Source: Solirubrobacterales bacterium (GTDB taxonomy: Bacteria; Actinomycetota; Thermoleophilia; Solirubrobacterales; 70-9). Taken from it: DNA of 64,000 nucleotides. A program made the translations under genes and the position numbers. Shown piece after piece: positions 18,634 through 27,139 of the stretch (its first letter is position 1; each line of letters begins with the position of its first letter). The stretch spans positions 124,001-188,000 of the forward strand of contig JAGQUT010000002.1 in the NCBI GenBank assembly GCA_020438355.1, in the 5' to 3' direction. The notes below the pieces were generated by a model. It made no database searches. It saw only the letters and a program-made list of their open reading frames with translations, and had not been told where the DNA came from.

Positions 18634-19590
18634 TCAGAGACCCTGGGACAGGCGCCAGGCGTGGAAGGCCTCGCGGGTCGTGTACTTCGGGGTGTAGCCG
18701 AATTCTTCTTTCAGGCGGCGGTTGTCCAGGACCGGCCGGTAGGCGAGGAAATCTGTCTGGGCCGGCCCGTGCGCAGTGAGGTTGAAGAAGTGGCCGATAC
18801 CGAGTCCGGCCTTGATCACCCCGACCGGAACAGTGCGCGTCTTCTTGCCAAGTTCGGCAGCGATCTCGTCGATCGTCATCGCGCCATCACCCGCCACGTT
18901 GAAGATCCCGGTCTTATCGCCCAGCACCGCCTGCCGGATCACTCCGACGACATCCTGGTCCCAGATGAAGACGAATGGAGACTCTGAGCCGCGGATCTTC
19001 AGCGGCCGGTTCGCCTTGAAAAGGGCGGTGATCTGGTTGTCTACCGTTTCGCCGAGGATCGTTCCGATCCTGAGCACGACCTGCTCGAGTTCAGGATTGG
19101 ACTCCCGAAGCACCGCCAGCTGTTCCTCGACCAGGCGCTTGTGGAGGCTGTACGGAAAAGTGTCGTTGCCCCGGACGGGATCGTCTTCGGTCAGCCAGGC
19201 GGGGCTGTCTGCGTGGTAGCCATAGGCGGCTCCACTTGAGGAAACGACGACCCGCTTCACGCCGTGGGCGAGGCAGGCATCGAAGACGTTCTTCGATCCG
19301 TTCACATCGACCTCGAACTCCTGTTCGGTCGTCGTGTCCTTGCCCGGATTGACGATCGACGCCAGGTGGACCACCGTGTCGATCTTGTGTTCACCGATCG
19401 GGCCCGAGACCGAAGAAGGATCGGTCACATCGGCAATGACGTAATCGACCCCTTCAACCCGCCGGTCATCGGTGGGATGGCGAAGATCTCCGGAGATCAC
19501 CAGCTCCACCTCGTCGCTCGTTTCAGCAAGGCCCCGAACAACCGAGTGACCCAGAAAACCATTGCCGCCGGTAACGAAAACCCTCTTCAC
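18634..19590 (-). CDS. NAD(P)-dependent epimerase/dehydratase (extended SDR)
   Basis: 318-residue Rossmann-fold protein. The N-terminal nucleotide motif VTGGNGFLG (residues 6-14), Asp at the end of strand 2, and a catalytic Ser with PYSLHK (Y-x-x-x-K, near residue 148) define an extended short-chain dehydrogenase of the GalE/RmlD type. The sugar or lipid substrate is unknown. It starts in an ATGA overlap with the upstream bile-acid-symporter-like gene and is the last gene of a three-gene operon. Confidence 0.88.
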   Translation of the reverse strand: MKRVFVTGGNGFLGHSVVRGLAETSDEVELVISGDLRHPTDDRRVEGVDYVIADVTDPSSVSGPIGEHKIDTVVHLASIVNPGKDTTTEQEFEVDVNGSKNVFDACLAHGVKRVVVSSSGAAYGYHADSPAWLTEDDPVRGNDTFPYSLHKRLVEEQLAVLRESNPELEQVVLRIGTILGETVDNQITALFKANRPLKIRGSESPFVFIWDQDVVGVIRQAVLGDKTGIFNVAGDGAMTIDEIAAELGKKTRTVPVGVIKAGLGIGHFFNLTAHGPAQTDFLAYRPVLDNRRLKEEFGYTPKYTTREAFHAWRLSQGL

Positions 19591-20555
19591 GCTCTTGCCT
19601 CCATCGTGCTCTCAGATGGATCACCGGTCGGCTTCTTCGCCCACCAGCTCGAAAGGGCCAGCCCCGCGATCAGATCCCAGACCCCCCACCAGGCAGCGAC
19701 GATCGCGACCCCGCCGAGGCCGTCAAAGACGCTAAGTGCAATGCCAAGGCCGAGCGCTGCATTGCGCACACCTACCTCGAACGTAATGGCCCGCCTGTTC
19801 GGCTCCGAAACCTTGAATGAGGCCGCGATTCCATAGCCGAGCAGGAGCGCCAGGGTGTCGTGCAGGAAGACCGCGAGAGCGACCAGGGCGATGTAATCGA
19901 TGAAGACGCCGATATTGGTCGCAAGCGCCCCGATGATGAAAAGGACCAGGAAGATCATGCTGAACTTCTTGACCAGAGGCTGGACCTTCTTGGCGAACTC
20001 GGGCCGGTGACTCGAGATCAGCAGTCCGAGGGTCAGAGGAACGCCGATCAGCAGAACGATGTCCGCCAGCAGTTCCAGTGCGTTGACGTCAACATCCTTG
20101 AGGATCGTTGAAGCCTCGGGGTGAAGGCCGCCCCAGAAAGCGATGTTGATCGGCATCAGGAAGATCGCCAGGAAGTTCGAGAGCGCGGTCATTGACAACG
20201 AAAGCGCCACGTTCCCCCGTGCCCGGTATACAAGGATGTTCGAGATGTTGCCCGGCGGACAACAGGCGACCAGGATCATCCCGAGAGCAATCGACGGCCG
20301 GAAGTTCAGCGCGATCGTCAGCAGGTAGGTGATCGCCGGCAGGCAGATGAACTGGGCGGCCACACCGACCGCCATCGCCTTGGGCATGTGGGCGACGGCG
20401 CGGAAATCGTCCACCTTCATCTCGAGGGCAATGCCGAACATGATCACCGCGATGACGACGCTCAGCAGGATCAGGGTGCCGTCGCTCGTGTTGAGCGAAA
20501 CGCTGTCGATGTCAGAAGCCCCGAAGGGAAGGCCGAGCAGCCCGAGGATGCTCAT
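19587..20555 (-). CDS. Bile acid:sodium symporter (BASS) family transporter
   Basis: 322-residue protein with about nine or ten transmembrane helices. The segment ILVACCPPGNISNILVYRARGNVALS carries the CPPG and N residues of the sodium-binding crossover region of BASS/ASBT proteins, which import organic anions with Na+. It overlaps the FMO gene upstream and the epimerase downstream by 4 bp each (ATGA type), giving a tightly coupled operon that may import and modify a hydrophobic acid. Substrate is inference. Confidence 0.88.
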   Translation of the reverse strand: MSILGLLGLPFGASDIDSVSLNTSDGTLILLSVVIAVIMFGIALEMKVDDFRAVAHMPKAMAVGVAAQFICLPAITYLLTIALNFRPSIALGMILVACCPPGNISNILVYRARGNVALSLSMTALSNFLAIFLMPINIAFWGGLHPEASTILKDVDVNALELLADIVLLIGVPLTLGLLISSHRPEFAKKVQPLVKKFSMIFLVLFIIGALATNIGVFIDYIALVALAVFLHDTLALLLGYGIAASFKVSEPNRRAITFEVGVRNAALGLGIALSVFDGLGGVAIVAAWWGVWDLIAGLALSSWWAKKPTGDPSESTMEARA

Positions 20556-21886
20556 TCGAAGATCTTCAGGTGCTCGTGGATTTCAGCCCGGTAAGCGTCC
20601 TTGTTCACGTAGAACGGAAGGCGGTCAAGCTGGCGATAGTTGTAGCCGGCGAAAAGGTCGGGTTTCGGGCCCTGGATGCGGCGCCACATCTCTTCTGAGC
20701 TGGCCGGGTTCCGCTCCCCCGCCTCGATGAACTCGGAAACGAGATGTGCCTGGTTGTAGCGGCCCTGCCAGCCAAGACCAGTGGCCTCGACCATCCCGAG
20801 CACGAAGACGTTGCGGAACTTCGGGGTGAAGATGTTCAGGTAAAGGTCGGGGCTGTTGCCCTTCCAGTTCAGGTGGCCGGGATCAATGAACGGGTAATGC
20901 AGTTTGTATCCCGTGGCCAGCATGACCAGGTCGTACTGGCCAGTGGATCCATCCTCGAACTCGACGCCGGTCGGGGTAAACCGGCGGATGTTCTTGCGGA
21001 CGTGAATGTCACCGTGACCCGCGTGGTAGAGCACCTGGGTGTTCATCACCGGGTGGGTTTCGTAGATCCTTCCCTCGGGCTCGGGGAAGCCGAGCCTCGC
21101 GGGATCGCCGGTCAGGAACTTGATGATCTTGCCGTCGATCCTCGTCTTCAGGTAGGCCGGCAGGGCTTTGCCCTCGTTCAGCGTGTCGGAGGGCCGTCCG
21201 AAGATGTACTTCGGGAAAAACCAGTAGCCGGACCTGAGGCTCATCTCGATCGAACTGGCGTAGTGAACCGCGTCGACCGCGATGTCGCAGCCGGAATTCC
21301 CGCAGCCGACGATCAGCACTTTCCTGTCGCGAAAGATGTCGGGCCGCTTGTACGAGGCCGTGTGCATGACCTCGCCCTGGAACTCGTCCTGGCCCTCGAA
21401 GGTCGGCACGCTCGGCTCGGAGAGAATGCCGTTGGCGATGATCACCCCGGCGTAACGCCCCATCTCCTCTTTGCCGTCAGTGTCACGGACGGTCACCTTC
21501 CAGGTCGAGTCGGCCGAGTCGGGATCCTCCGGTTCGGCCGCGATGACCTCGGTGTTGAACCGGAAGTTCCGGCGCAGGTCAAAGGTGTCCGCGTAGTCCT
21601 TGAAGTAGGTGTTCATCTCCCAGTGACTGGGGAAGTCGGCGACCTCCTCGCGCATCGGAAACTCGTCGTAGGCGGTGGTCGTCTTCGAGGAGATCAGGTG
21701 AGCTGACTCGTACATCGTCGACTTCTCCGAAGTGATGTCCCAGAGCCCGCCGACGTCCGAATGGATCTCGAATCCGACGAAGGGGATTCCGCGCCGGGAG
21801 AGGTTTCGCGCTGCCGAAAGTCCGGTCGGACCAGCACCGATGAGTGCCCACGGCAGTCGTTCTCTTGCTTCCCCCTCAGGAGCCAC
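20552..21886 (-). CDS. Flavin-containing monooxygenase (FMO-like)
   Basis: 444-residue class B flavoprotein monooxygenase. It shows FAD motif GAGPTGLSAARNL (near residue 16), the FMO fingerprint FQGEVMHTASYK (F-x-G-x-x-x-H-x-x-x-Y, near residue 158), NADPH motif GCGNSGCDIA, and LATGYK. These enzymes use NADPH and O2 to oxygenate soft nucleophiles or ketones. GTG 21886 is preferred because a TAGGAT -10-like box lies just upstream, and the longer ATG form would overlap the divergent DUF1015 gene. First gene of the FMO-BASS-epimerase operon. Confidence 0.88.
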   Translation of the reverse strand: MAPEGEARERLPWALIGAGPTGLSAARNLSRRGIPFVGFEIHSDVGGLWDITSEKSTMYESAHLISSKTTTAYDEFPMREEVADFPSHWEMNTYFKDYADTFDLRRNFRFNTEVIAAEPEDPDSADSTWKVTVRDTDGKEEMGRYAGVIIANGILSEPSVPTFEGQDEFQGEVMHTASYKRPDIFRDRKVLIVGCGNSGCDIAVDAVHYASSIEMSLRSGYWFFPKYIFGRPSDTLNEGKALPAYLKTRIDGKIIKFLTGDPARLGFPEPEGRIYETHPVMNTQVLYHAGHGDIHVRKNIRRFTPTGVEFEDGSTGQYDLVMLATGYKLHYPFIDPGHLNWKGNSPDLYLNIFTPKFRNVFVLGMVEATGLGWQGRYNQAHLVSEFIEAGERNPASSEEMWRRIQGPKPDLFAGYNYRQLDRLPFYVNKDAYRAEIHEHLKIFE

Positions 21887-21948
21887 GATCGCGAATCCTA
21901 TGTCACGGCAGGCCAGACGACGAAAGACCCGGGCGCTACGGTTGAGAC

Positions 21949-23193
21949 ATGGCAGACGTTCGACCAATCCACGCGCTCCATTACGAACTCGCTGCAGTCG
22001 GCGGCCTTGCCGACGTCATCGCCCCGCCTTACGACGTCATCGACGGGAACGAACGGGCGGCCCTTCTTTCTCGCTCTCCATTCAATGTGGTCGAGATCGA
22101 CCTGCCCGAGTCAGCCGGTGGCGACATATACGAACACGCCGAGGGCACCCTCGAGGAATGGATCCTCACCGGCATCCTCCGGCAGGACCGCGAGCCTTCC
22201 CTCTGGGCCCTCAGCCAGGAGTTCACGGGGCCTGACGGAAACATGCGAACTCGAAACAGCATCCTTGCCGCAGTCCGGGTCGAGGACTATGGCCCCGGCC
22301 GGATCAGGCCGCATGAGCGAACCCAGCCCGGACCAAAGCAGGACCGGCTCGACCTGACCCGGGCAACCAGGTTCAACCTCTCTCCCATTTTCTCCATGGC
22401 TGCCAGGAACCCCTGGCCTTCGATCCAGCCCGCCCTGTCAGGAGCTCCGTGGGCCGAAGCGTTGGGGGACGACGGCACTCTCAACCGGGTCTGGAAGGTC
22501 ACCGACCCTGAGATCCACCGGGCTGTGGCCTGGGAGATGAGCGAGTCAGAACTGTTGATCGCTGACGGCCACCACCGGTACGAGACCGCGCGCATCTACC
22601 GGGACGAAGTAGGCGGTGAGGGTGCCCACTGCTACACCCTGATGGCCCTGACCGGGCTCGATGATCCGGGACTCACCGTCTTCCCGACCCATCGCGTCCT
22701 GACCGGCCTGAAAGATCCCGACCTCTTCGATCACCTGATCAGAGGCCTTGAGGACTCCTTCGAGACCGTCGAGGAAGGCAACCCGGACCCTTCGTCTTTC
22801 GGGGAGCCAGGATGCTTCGGACTGATCACGCCGGAGGGAAGCCCGCGAGTGCTGAGGCTGAAAGACCCCTCCCGCCTGGAAGCATTTCTGGAAGGCCGCT
22901 CCCCGGCCTACCGGGAACTTGATGCGGCGATCCTCGAGAAGGTCGTCTTCGCTGGCATCCTCGGTATGAGCGAAGCCGACGTCGAGGCGAAGAGGGGTCT
23001 CGCATATGCCCGGACGATCGAAGACGCGGGTGCCGAAGTCGGTTCCGGGGCCGCCCAGGCCGCCTTCATCCTCCGGCCGACCCCAATCGAACAGGTCCGG
23101 GCGGTGGCCGATGCGGGCGAATCGATGCCGCCGAAGTCGACCTACTTCTTCCCCAAGATCCCGACCGGGATCGTCTTCAACCCCCTGAGCTGA
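21949..23193 (+). CDS. DUF1015 family protein
   Basis: 414-residue cytosolic protein of DUF1015, a widespread but biochemically uncharacterised family. Family signatures are VIAPPYDVID near residue 23, GRIRPHERTQPGPK near residue 118 and IADGHHRYETAR near residue 205, the last resembling a metal/phosphate-binding loop. Some genomes place DUF1015 near serine or one-carbon genes, but here its neighbours are a cobalamin adenosyltransferase and an SDR on the same strand. Divergent from the FMO operon. Confidence 0.92.
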   Translation: MADVRPIHALHYELAAVGGLADVIAPPYDVIDGNERAALLSRSPFNVVEIDLPESAGGDIYEHAEGTLEEWILTGILRQDREPSLWALSQEFTGPDGNMRTRNSILAAVRVEDYGPGRIRPHERTQPGPKQDRLDLTRATRFNLSPIFSMAARNPWPSIQPALSGAPWAEALGDDGTLNRVWKVTDPEIHRAVAWEMSESELLIADGHHRYETARIYRDEVGGEGAHCYTLMALTGLDDPGLTVFPTHRVLTGLKDPDLFDHLIRGLEDSFETVEEGNPDPSSFGEPGCFGLITPEGSPRVLRLKDPSRLEAFLEGRSPAYRELDAAILEKVVFAGILGMSEADVEAKRGLAYARTIEDAGAEVGSGAAQAAFILRPTPIEQVRAVADAGESMPPKSTYFFPKIPTGIVFNPLS

Positions 23194-23224
23194 ACGCCGG
23201 ACCCGATCAATAGGATCAGAAGCA

Positions 23225-23803
23225 GTGAAGATCTATACGAAGAAGGGTGACGACGGGACCACCGGGCTCTGGTACGGAGGACGGGTCGAGAAGTCCGGCC
23301 TGAGGACCGACGCTTACGGAACTCTCGATGAGGCCTGTTCGGCCCTGGGAGTCGCGCGGGCGCTTTGCGACGACAGCCAGGATGAACTCGCGACCGACAT
23401 CCTTGCCCTGCAGAACGAACTCTTCGTCGCTGGCGCCGAACTGGCCACCGCCCCCGAGGCGGCCGATCGCCTGGAGGACGGTGTAAGCCGGATCACCGCC
23501 GGGATGGTTGACGCGCTCGACAGCGAGATCGACAAGTACATGTCGCGGGTCGACCTGCCGCCGAAGTTCGTAATTCCCGGCGGCACCCAGCTTTCAGCCC
23601 AGCTCGATGTGGCCCGCACGATCGTGCGCCGCGCCGAACGGGCCGTGGTCCGGATCAAGCTCGCCGATGAGCTCGCCTCTCCCGAGATACTCCGATTCCT
23701 GAACCGGGCGTCCGACCTCGTCTTCTCGATGGCCCGCTACGCCGACGTCGACTTCCCCGCCCTTTTCGAAGGTCGCCGCAAGTCCGGCGACTCGGAGCAT
23801 TAG
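23225..23803 (+). CDS. Corrinoid (cob(I)yrinate) adenosyltransferase, PduO type
   Basis: 192-residue trimeric-type ATP:cob(I)alamin adenosyltransferase that makes coenzyme B12. The N-terminal ATP loop MKIYTKKGDDGTTGLWYGGR and the C-terminal helix VARTIVRRAERAVV with its conserved Arg and Glu match the PduO/MMAB type. No cobalamin riboswitch or B12-dependent enzyme is visible in the window. It starts 31 bp after DUF1015 and ends 4 bp before the SDR gene, so the three plus-strand genes are probably one operon. Confidence 0.93.
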   Translation: MKIYTKKGDDGTTGLWYGGRVEKSGLRTDAYGTLDEACSALGVARALCDDSQDELATDILALQNELFVAGAELATAPEAADRLEDGVSRITAGMVDALDSEIDKYMSRVDLPPKFVIPGGTQLSAQLDVARTIVRRAERAVVRIKLADELASPEILRFLNRASDLVFSMARYADVDFPALFEGRRKSGDSEH

Positions 23804-23807
23804 CCGC

Positions 23808-24608
23808 ATGGACCTCGGGCTCAAGGGCCGGGTCTGCGTCGTCACCGGAGCCAGCGGCGGGATCGGGCTGGAGGTAACCCGGCAGCTCTGCGACGAGGGA
23901 GCGAAGGTAGTGATGGTTTCCCGTGACCCGGAGCAGCTGGCAGCCATGCGGGAAGTCGTCAGAGCCGAAGGCGGCGAGGTCGAGGTCGTGGTGCAGGACG
24001 TGACCGTCGACTGCGCCGGACAGCACATCATCGCCTCGGCCAAGCAGTCGTTCGGCAAGGTGGACGTCCTGGTCAACAATGCCGGCGTCGCCGAATGGAA
24101 GCCCCTTGAGGAAGCAAGCGAGGATGACTTCCGGTTTCAGTTCGAGATGAGCGTGATCGCACCGCTGAACCTGATGCGGGCAGCAATCCCGGAAATGGCC
24201 GAACAGGGCTGGGGCCGGGTGGTGAACGTCTCTTCGACCGCCGGCAAGCGCCCTTCGTCGATGATGCCCGACTACTCGGTAGGCAAGGCGGCAATGCTCT
24301 CGCTCTCCCGCCAGTTCGCGGAGAGGCATGCGTCCGAAGGGGTGATGGTCAACGCGATCTGTCCGGGACCAACAGCCTCCGATCTCTGGATGGCCGAGGG
24401 CGGCCTCCTGGACCAGGCCAAGGAAGCAGCCGGCCACGAGACCCGGGAGGAAGCTTTAAGGGCGGCTGGCGAGAAGCGGCCCATCGGTCGCCTCGCGACT
24501 CCAGAGGAAATCGCCTCGGCGATCGTCTTCCTCTGTTCTGAGCGGGCTTCCTATGTTTCAGGGGCAGCCTGGGGCATAGACGGGGGCACCGTCCCCGTGA
24601 TCATCTGA
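23808..24608 (+). CDS. Classical SDR family oxidoreductase
   Basis: 266-residue short-chain dehydrogenase. It has cofactor motif VTGASGGIGLE (residue 12), NNAG (near 89), catalytic Ser in VNVSSTAG, and YSVGK (Y-x-x-x-K, near 158). The C-terminus GIDGGTVPVII resembles FabG-type reductases; the substrate is unknown. The last 28 bases of the gene are repeated just after the stop, with one mismatch. Confidence 0.9.
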   Translation: MDLGLKGRVCVVTGASGGIGLEVTRQLCDEGAKVVMVSRDPEQLAAMREVVRAEGGEVEVVVQDVTVDCAGQHIIASAKQSFGKVDVLVNNAGVAEWKPLEEASEDDFRFQFEMSVIAPLNLMRAAIPEMAEQGWGRVVNVSSTAGKRPSSMMPDYSVGKAAMLSLSRQFAERHASEGVMVNAICPGPTASDLWMAEGGLLDQAKEAAGHETREEALRAAGEKRPIGRLATPEEIASAIVFLCSERASYVSGAAWGIDGGTVPVII

Positions 24609-24657
24609 CCCCGTCGTAATCGGGTTCTGCGGGGGCACCGTCCCCGTGATCTTCTGA
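24581..24657. repeat. 28-bp direct repeat covering the SDR stop, possible terminator
   Basis: Bases 24581-24608 (end of the SDR gene including TGA) recur at 24630-24657 with one mismatch; 21 bp separate them. Each copy contains GGGGGCACCGTCCCC, which can form a short GC hairpin. The pair lies in a convergent gap before apt and may be a duplicated terminator or a tandem slip. Confidence 0.75.
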
Positions 24658-24658
24658 G

Positions 24659-25183
24659 TCACTCCTGCGCGGGCAGGTTGACCAGGGCATGCATCGGGTG
24701 GGGCGAGATGTGCCACCTGCCTCCGAGACCGTCGAGTTCGATCAGGAAGGCGCATCCGACGACTTCACCACCGAGCTTCTCGATCGCGTTGATCTTCGCG
24801 AGGGCGGTTCCTCCTGTCGCGATCAGGTCATCGTGGACCAGGACGCGGGCACCGTCGAAGATCGAGTCGGTGTGAACTTCCAGCGAGTCTGAGCCGTACT
24901 CGAGCCGATAATCGACCGAGAGTGTTTCTGAAGGCAACCGGCCCGGTTTGCGAGCGGGCACAAAGCCGATGTCGAGAGTCTGGGCGAGCGCACCGCCGAG
25001 GATGAAACCCCGGGATTCCGCCGCCAGGACCAGATCCGGCTTGAGCGGCCCGGCCCAGTCTGCGAGCTCGCTTACCGCCGAACGGCAGGCTCCGGCATCG
25101 AGCAGCAGCGGGGTGATGTCACGAAAGAGTATCCCCGGTTCCGGGAAATCAGGAACCGGCCTGATCAGCGAGGCGTAATCCAC
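24659..25183 (-). CDS. apt: Adenine phosphoribosyltransferase
   Basis: 174-residue cytosolic salvage enzyme making AMP from adenine and PRPP. The PRPP-binding motif VLVHDDLIATGGTA is near residue 113, and the N-terminus (PVPDFPEPGILFRDITPLL) matches Apt closely. Length is normal. It is 7 bp downstream of the small secreted-protein gene on the same strand. In many genomes apt sits beside relA/secDF, but not here. Confidence 0.96.
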   Translation of the reverse strand: MDYASLIRPVPDFPEPGILFRDITPLLLDAGACRSAVSELADWAGPLKPDLVLAAESRGFILGGALAQTLDIGFVPARKPGRLPSETLSVDYRLEYGSDSLEVHTDSIFDGARVLVHDDLIATGGTALAKINAIEKLGGEVVGCAFLIELDGLGGRWHISPHPMHALVNLPAQE

Positions 25184-25190
25184 GCGGCGC

Positions 25191-25613
25191 TCACTTCCGA
25201 ACAGCGGTGAACTTCTGGTCGGCCTGGCAGAGTCCGCTGACGATCATCCGGCCGGTCACCTTGTTCCCCTTCACCTTGCCGGTCAGCACCCGCCGGTCGT
25301 CCTTGAAGCTGACGTCGGGCGAGCCCTTGAACACTGCGCTGAAGATTCCGTTGCTCTTGATCTTCGAAGTGGCGCTTGGACGCTGGGCCGCGGACGGAAA
25401 GGTGAACGAAACGAGCGTCGAGCCAATCCCGTAGCAGCTTCCCGCGGGATCTCCGCTGAAGTAAGTGACCCGGTTGTTCTTGATCTTCATTACGACTTTG
25501 ACTTTGCCTTCGTCCTTACCGACATAAGTTCCATTCCTGGCGGCCAGCGAAGACGCTGGAGAGAGCAGGCAGGCGACGAAGGCAAGCAAAAGGAGCAGCG
25601 AGAGTCGGCTCAT
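25191..25613 (-). CDS. Small secreted hypothetical protein
   Basis: 140-residue protein with a clear signal peptide (MSRLSLLLLLAFVACLL, cleavage after an Ala-rich site near residue 25). The mature domain is small, basic and probably beta-rich, and contains two cysteines (GSCYGIG and SGLCQ) that could form a disulfide. Only the ATG at 25613 gives a signal peptide; the longer frame overlaps the divergent NUDIX gene. No family recognised. Confidence 0.7.
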   Translation of the reverse strand: MSRLSLLLLLAFVACLLSPASSLAARNGTYVGKDEGKVKVVMKIKNNRVTYFSGDPAGSCYGIGSTLVSFTFPSAAQRPSATSKIKSNGIFSAVFKGSPDVSFKDDRRVLTGKVKGNKVTGRMIVSGLCQADQKFTAVRK

Positions 25614-25665
25614 CGATCGCAGCTTAGCGACGGTTGAGGCCGCAGTCGACGCCGCGGCTGACCTG

Positions 25666-26253
25666 GTGCGGCATGATTCCCCCGTGGACTTCACAGTCGT
25701 CGACCTGCCGGGGCTGCTGCTCGATACCGAGTCCGCGGTCGCGATGCGGGCCCACGGCAATACCGAAGCAGCGGTGCTGATGCCGATAACCGGCTGGCCC
25801 GACGACCCTCATTTGACATTCACGGAGCGACGGGCGGACCTCCGCAAGCACGCCGGGGAGATCTCCTTCCCCGGTGGAACGACCGAGCCAGACGACAGGG
25901 ACCTTGAGGAGACTGCGCTGAGGGAGTCTCACGAGGAAATCGACCTTCGCCCCGATCACGTCGAAGTCGTCGGCGCCGTTCCGCCCGTCGGAACCTTTGC
26001 CACGTCGTTTCGGATCCAGCCGATCGTCGGGCTGGTTTCGGACGATGCCCGACTTGTCGCGAACCCCGATGAAGTGGCCGCAATCCTCAGTTTTGGCTTC
26101 GACGACCTTGTCGAGGCGTACGCCATGCGCCGGCTTGTGCGCCGGGGGGTTCCGATCAGAACCCCCACCTTCGAGCTGGGCCGTCACCTGATCTGGGGGG
26201 CGACCGCCAGGATCCTGACTGACTTCTTCCACCGGATCGGAGCGATGAAGTAA
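25666..26253 (+). CDS. NUDIX hydrolase, CoA pyrophosphatase (NudL/YeaB) type
   Basis: 195-residue NUDIX protein. The NUDIX box runs GGTTEPDDRDLEETALRE then SHEEIDL (residues about 64-87), and the preceding LRKHAGEISFPGG is the extra motif of CoA-specific NUDIX enzymes, which cleave CoA or acyl-CoA to 4'-phosphopantetheine and ADP. The start is GTG 25666. It ends in TAATG, overlapping the aminotransferase start, so the two are translationally coupled. Confidence 0.88.
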   Translation: MRHDSPVDFTVVDLPGLLLDTESAVAMRAHGNTEAAVLMPITGWPDDPHLTFTERRADLRKHAGEISFPGGTTEPDDRDLEETALRESHEEIDLRPDHVEVVGAVPPVGTFATSFRIQPIVGLVSDDARLVANPDEVAAILSFGFDDLVEAYAMRRLVRRGVPIRTPTFELGRHLIWGATARILTDFFHRIGAMK

Positions 26254-27041
26254 TGGCCGAGCCACTCAAGTTCAGTGTTGACGGGCAGATTCTCGGCCCT
26301 GGCGAAGCCTTCCTGCCCCTCCCCGATGACGGTCTCCTCCGCGGCGATGGGGTGTTCGAGGTGCTTCGCCTCTACGGGGGACGCCCGTTTGCTCTCGATC
26401 TTCACCTCGACCGGATGGCCCGATCCGCCGAGTCGATCGAGCTGCCCCTGAAGCGAAGCGCACTCGAACACGACGTCGACAGTCTGCTCTTGAGCCTCGA
26501 GCACCCTGACAGCCTGCTGAGGCTTGTCCAGACCAGGGCCGGCCGGCGAATCGTCACGATCGAACCATTGCCGGTCCATTCCCCGGCCATCACCCTGGCA
26601 ACCGTGACCTACGCCCCGACCGTGGTACTCAACGGTGTCAAGTCGCTCTCTTACGCGGCGAACATGCAGGTGACCCGTATGGCAAAAGCCGCAGGAGCCG
26701 AAGAGGCGCTCTTCGTGCGGCCCGACGGCGTCGTCCTGGAGGCCCCGACCTCATCGATCTTCTGGGCCACGCTCGATGGAACCCTCCGGACACCGTCGCT
26801 CGAAGCCGGCGTCCTCGACTCGATCACCAGACGCAAGATCGTCGAACGGATCGAAGTGGAGGAAGGCGAATTCAGACTGGATGACCTGCTTGCCTCAACG
26901 GAAGCCTTTCTGGCGTCGACCACCCGCGAAGTCCAGCCGATCTCATCGATTGACGGAACGAACCTGCCATCGGTCCCCGGCGAGCTAACGCTCAGAGCCC
27001 AGAAGGCGTTCAGCGTTGCGTTGGCAGAGGATCTGCCCTAG
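26253..27041 (+). CDS. Class IV aminotransferase (BCAT/ADC-lyase family)
   Basis: 262-residue PLP enzyme of fold type IV. The N-terminal LLRGDGVFEVLRLYGGRPF and LHLDRM segments, the probable PLP lysine in NGVKSLSYAANMQV (near residue 132) and the phosphate loop around LEAPTSSIFWA identify the family. Branched-chain aminotransferase, D-amino-acid aminotransferase and 4-amino-4-deoxychorismate lyase are all possible. The short length and R-G-D-G-V-F motif favour an ADC-lyase/BCAT-like enzyme. Coupled to the NUDIX gene by a TAATG overlap. Confidence 0.85.
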   Translation: MAEPLKFSVDGQILGPGEAFLPLPDDGLLRGDGVFEVLRLYGGRPFALDLHLDRMARSAESIELPLKRSALEHDVDSLLLSLEHPDSLLRLVQTRAGRRIVTIEPLPVHSPAITLATVTYAPTVVLNGVKSLSYAANMQVTRMAKAAGAEEALFVRPDGVVLEAPTSSIFWATLDGTLRTPSLEAGVLDSITRRKIVERIEVEEGEFRLDDLLASTEAFLASTTREVQPISSIDGTNLPSVPGELTLRAQKAFSVALAEDLP

Positions 27042-27053
27042 CCGACCTATGGA

Positions 27054-27125
27054 GCCCCTCCCAACCATCCGCATTTTCGAGTGGGAGGGGCGGGTTGAGA
27101 TTGAAGCGCCGGCGAAGACCGGCGC
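27054..27125. terminator. Double-hairpin terminator in convergent gap
   Basis: Two stable stems fill the gap between the convergent aminotransferase and trxB genes. GCCCCTCCCA pairs with TGGGAGGGGC (27054-27063 / 27082-27091), and GCGCCGG-CGAAGA-CCGGCGC spans 27106-27125. Neither has a long T run, so termination may be of the T-less actinobacterial kind. Confidence 0.65.
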
Positions 27126-27139
27126 GACTGCAGGTACTC

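Noticed and set aside
23194-23224. Cobalamin riboswitch before the adenosyltransferase
   Set aside because: The gap is only 31 bp, far too short, and no B12-box sequence is present.
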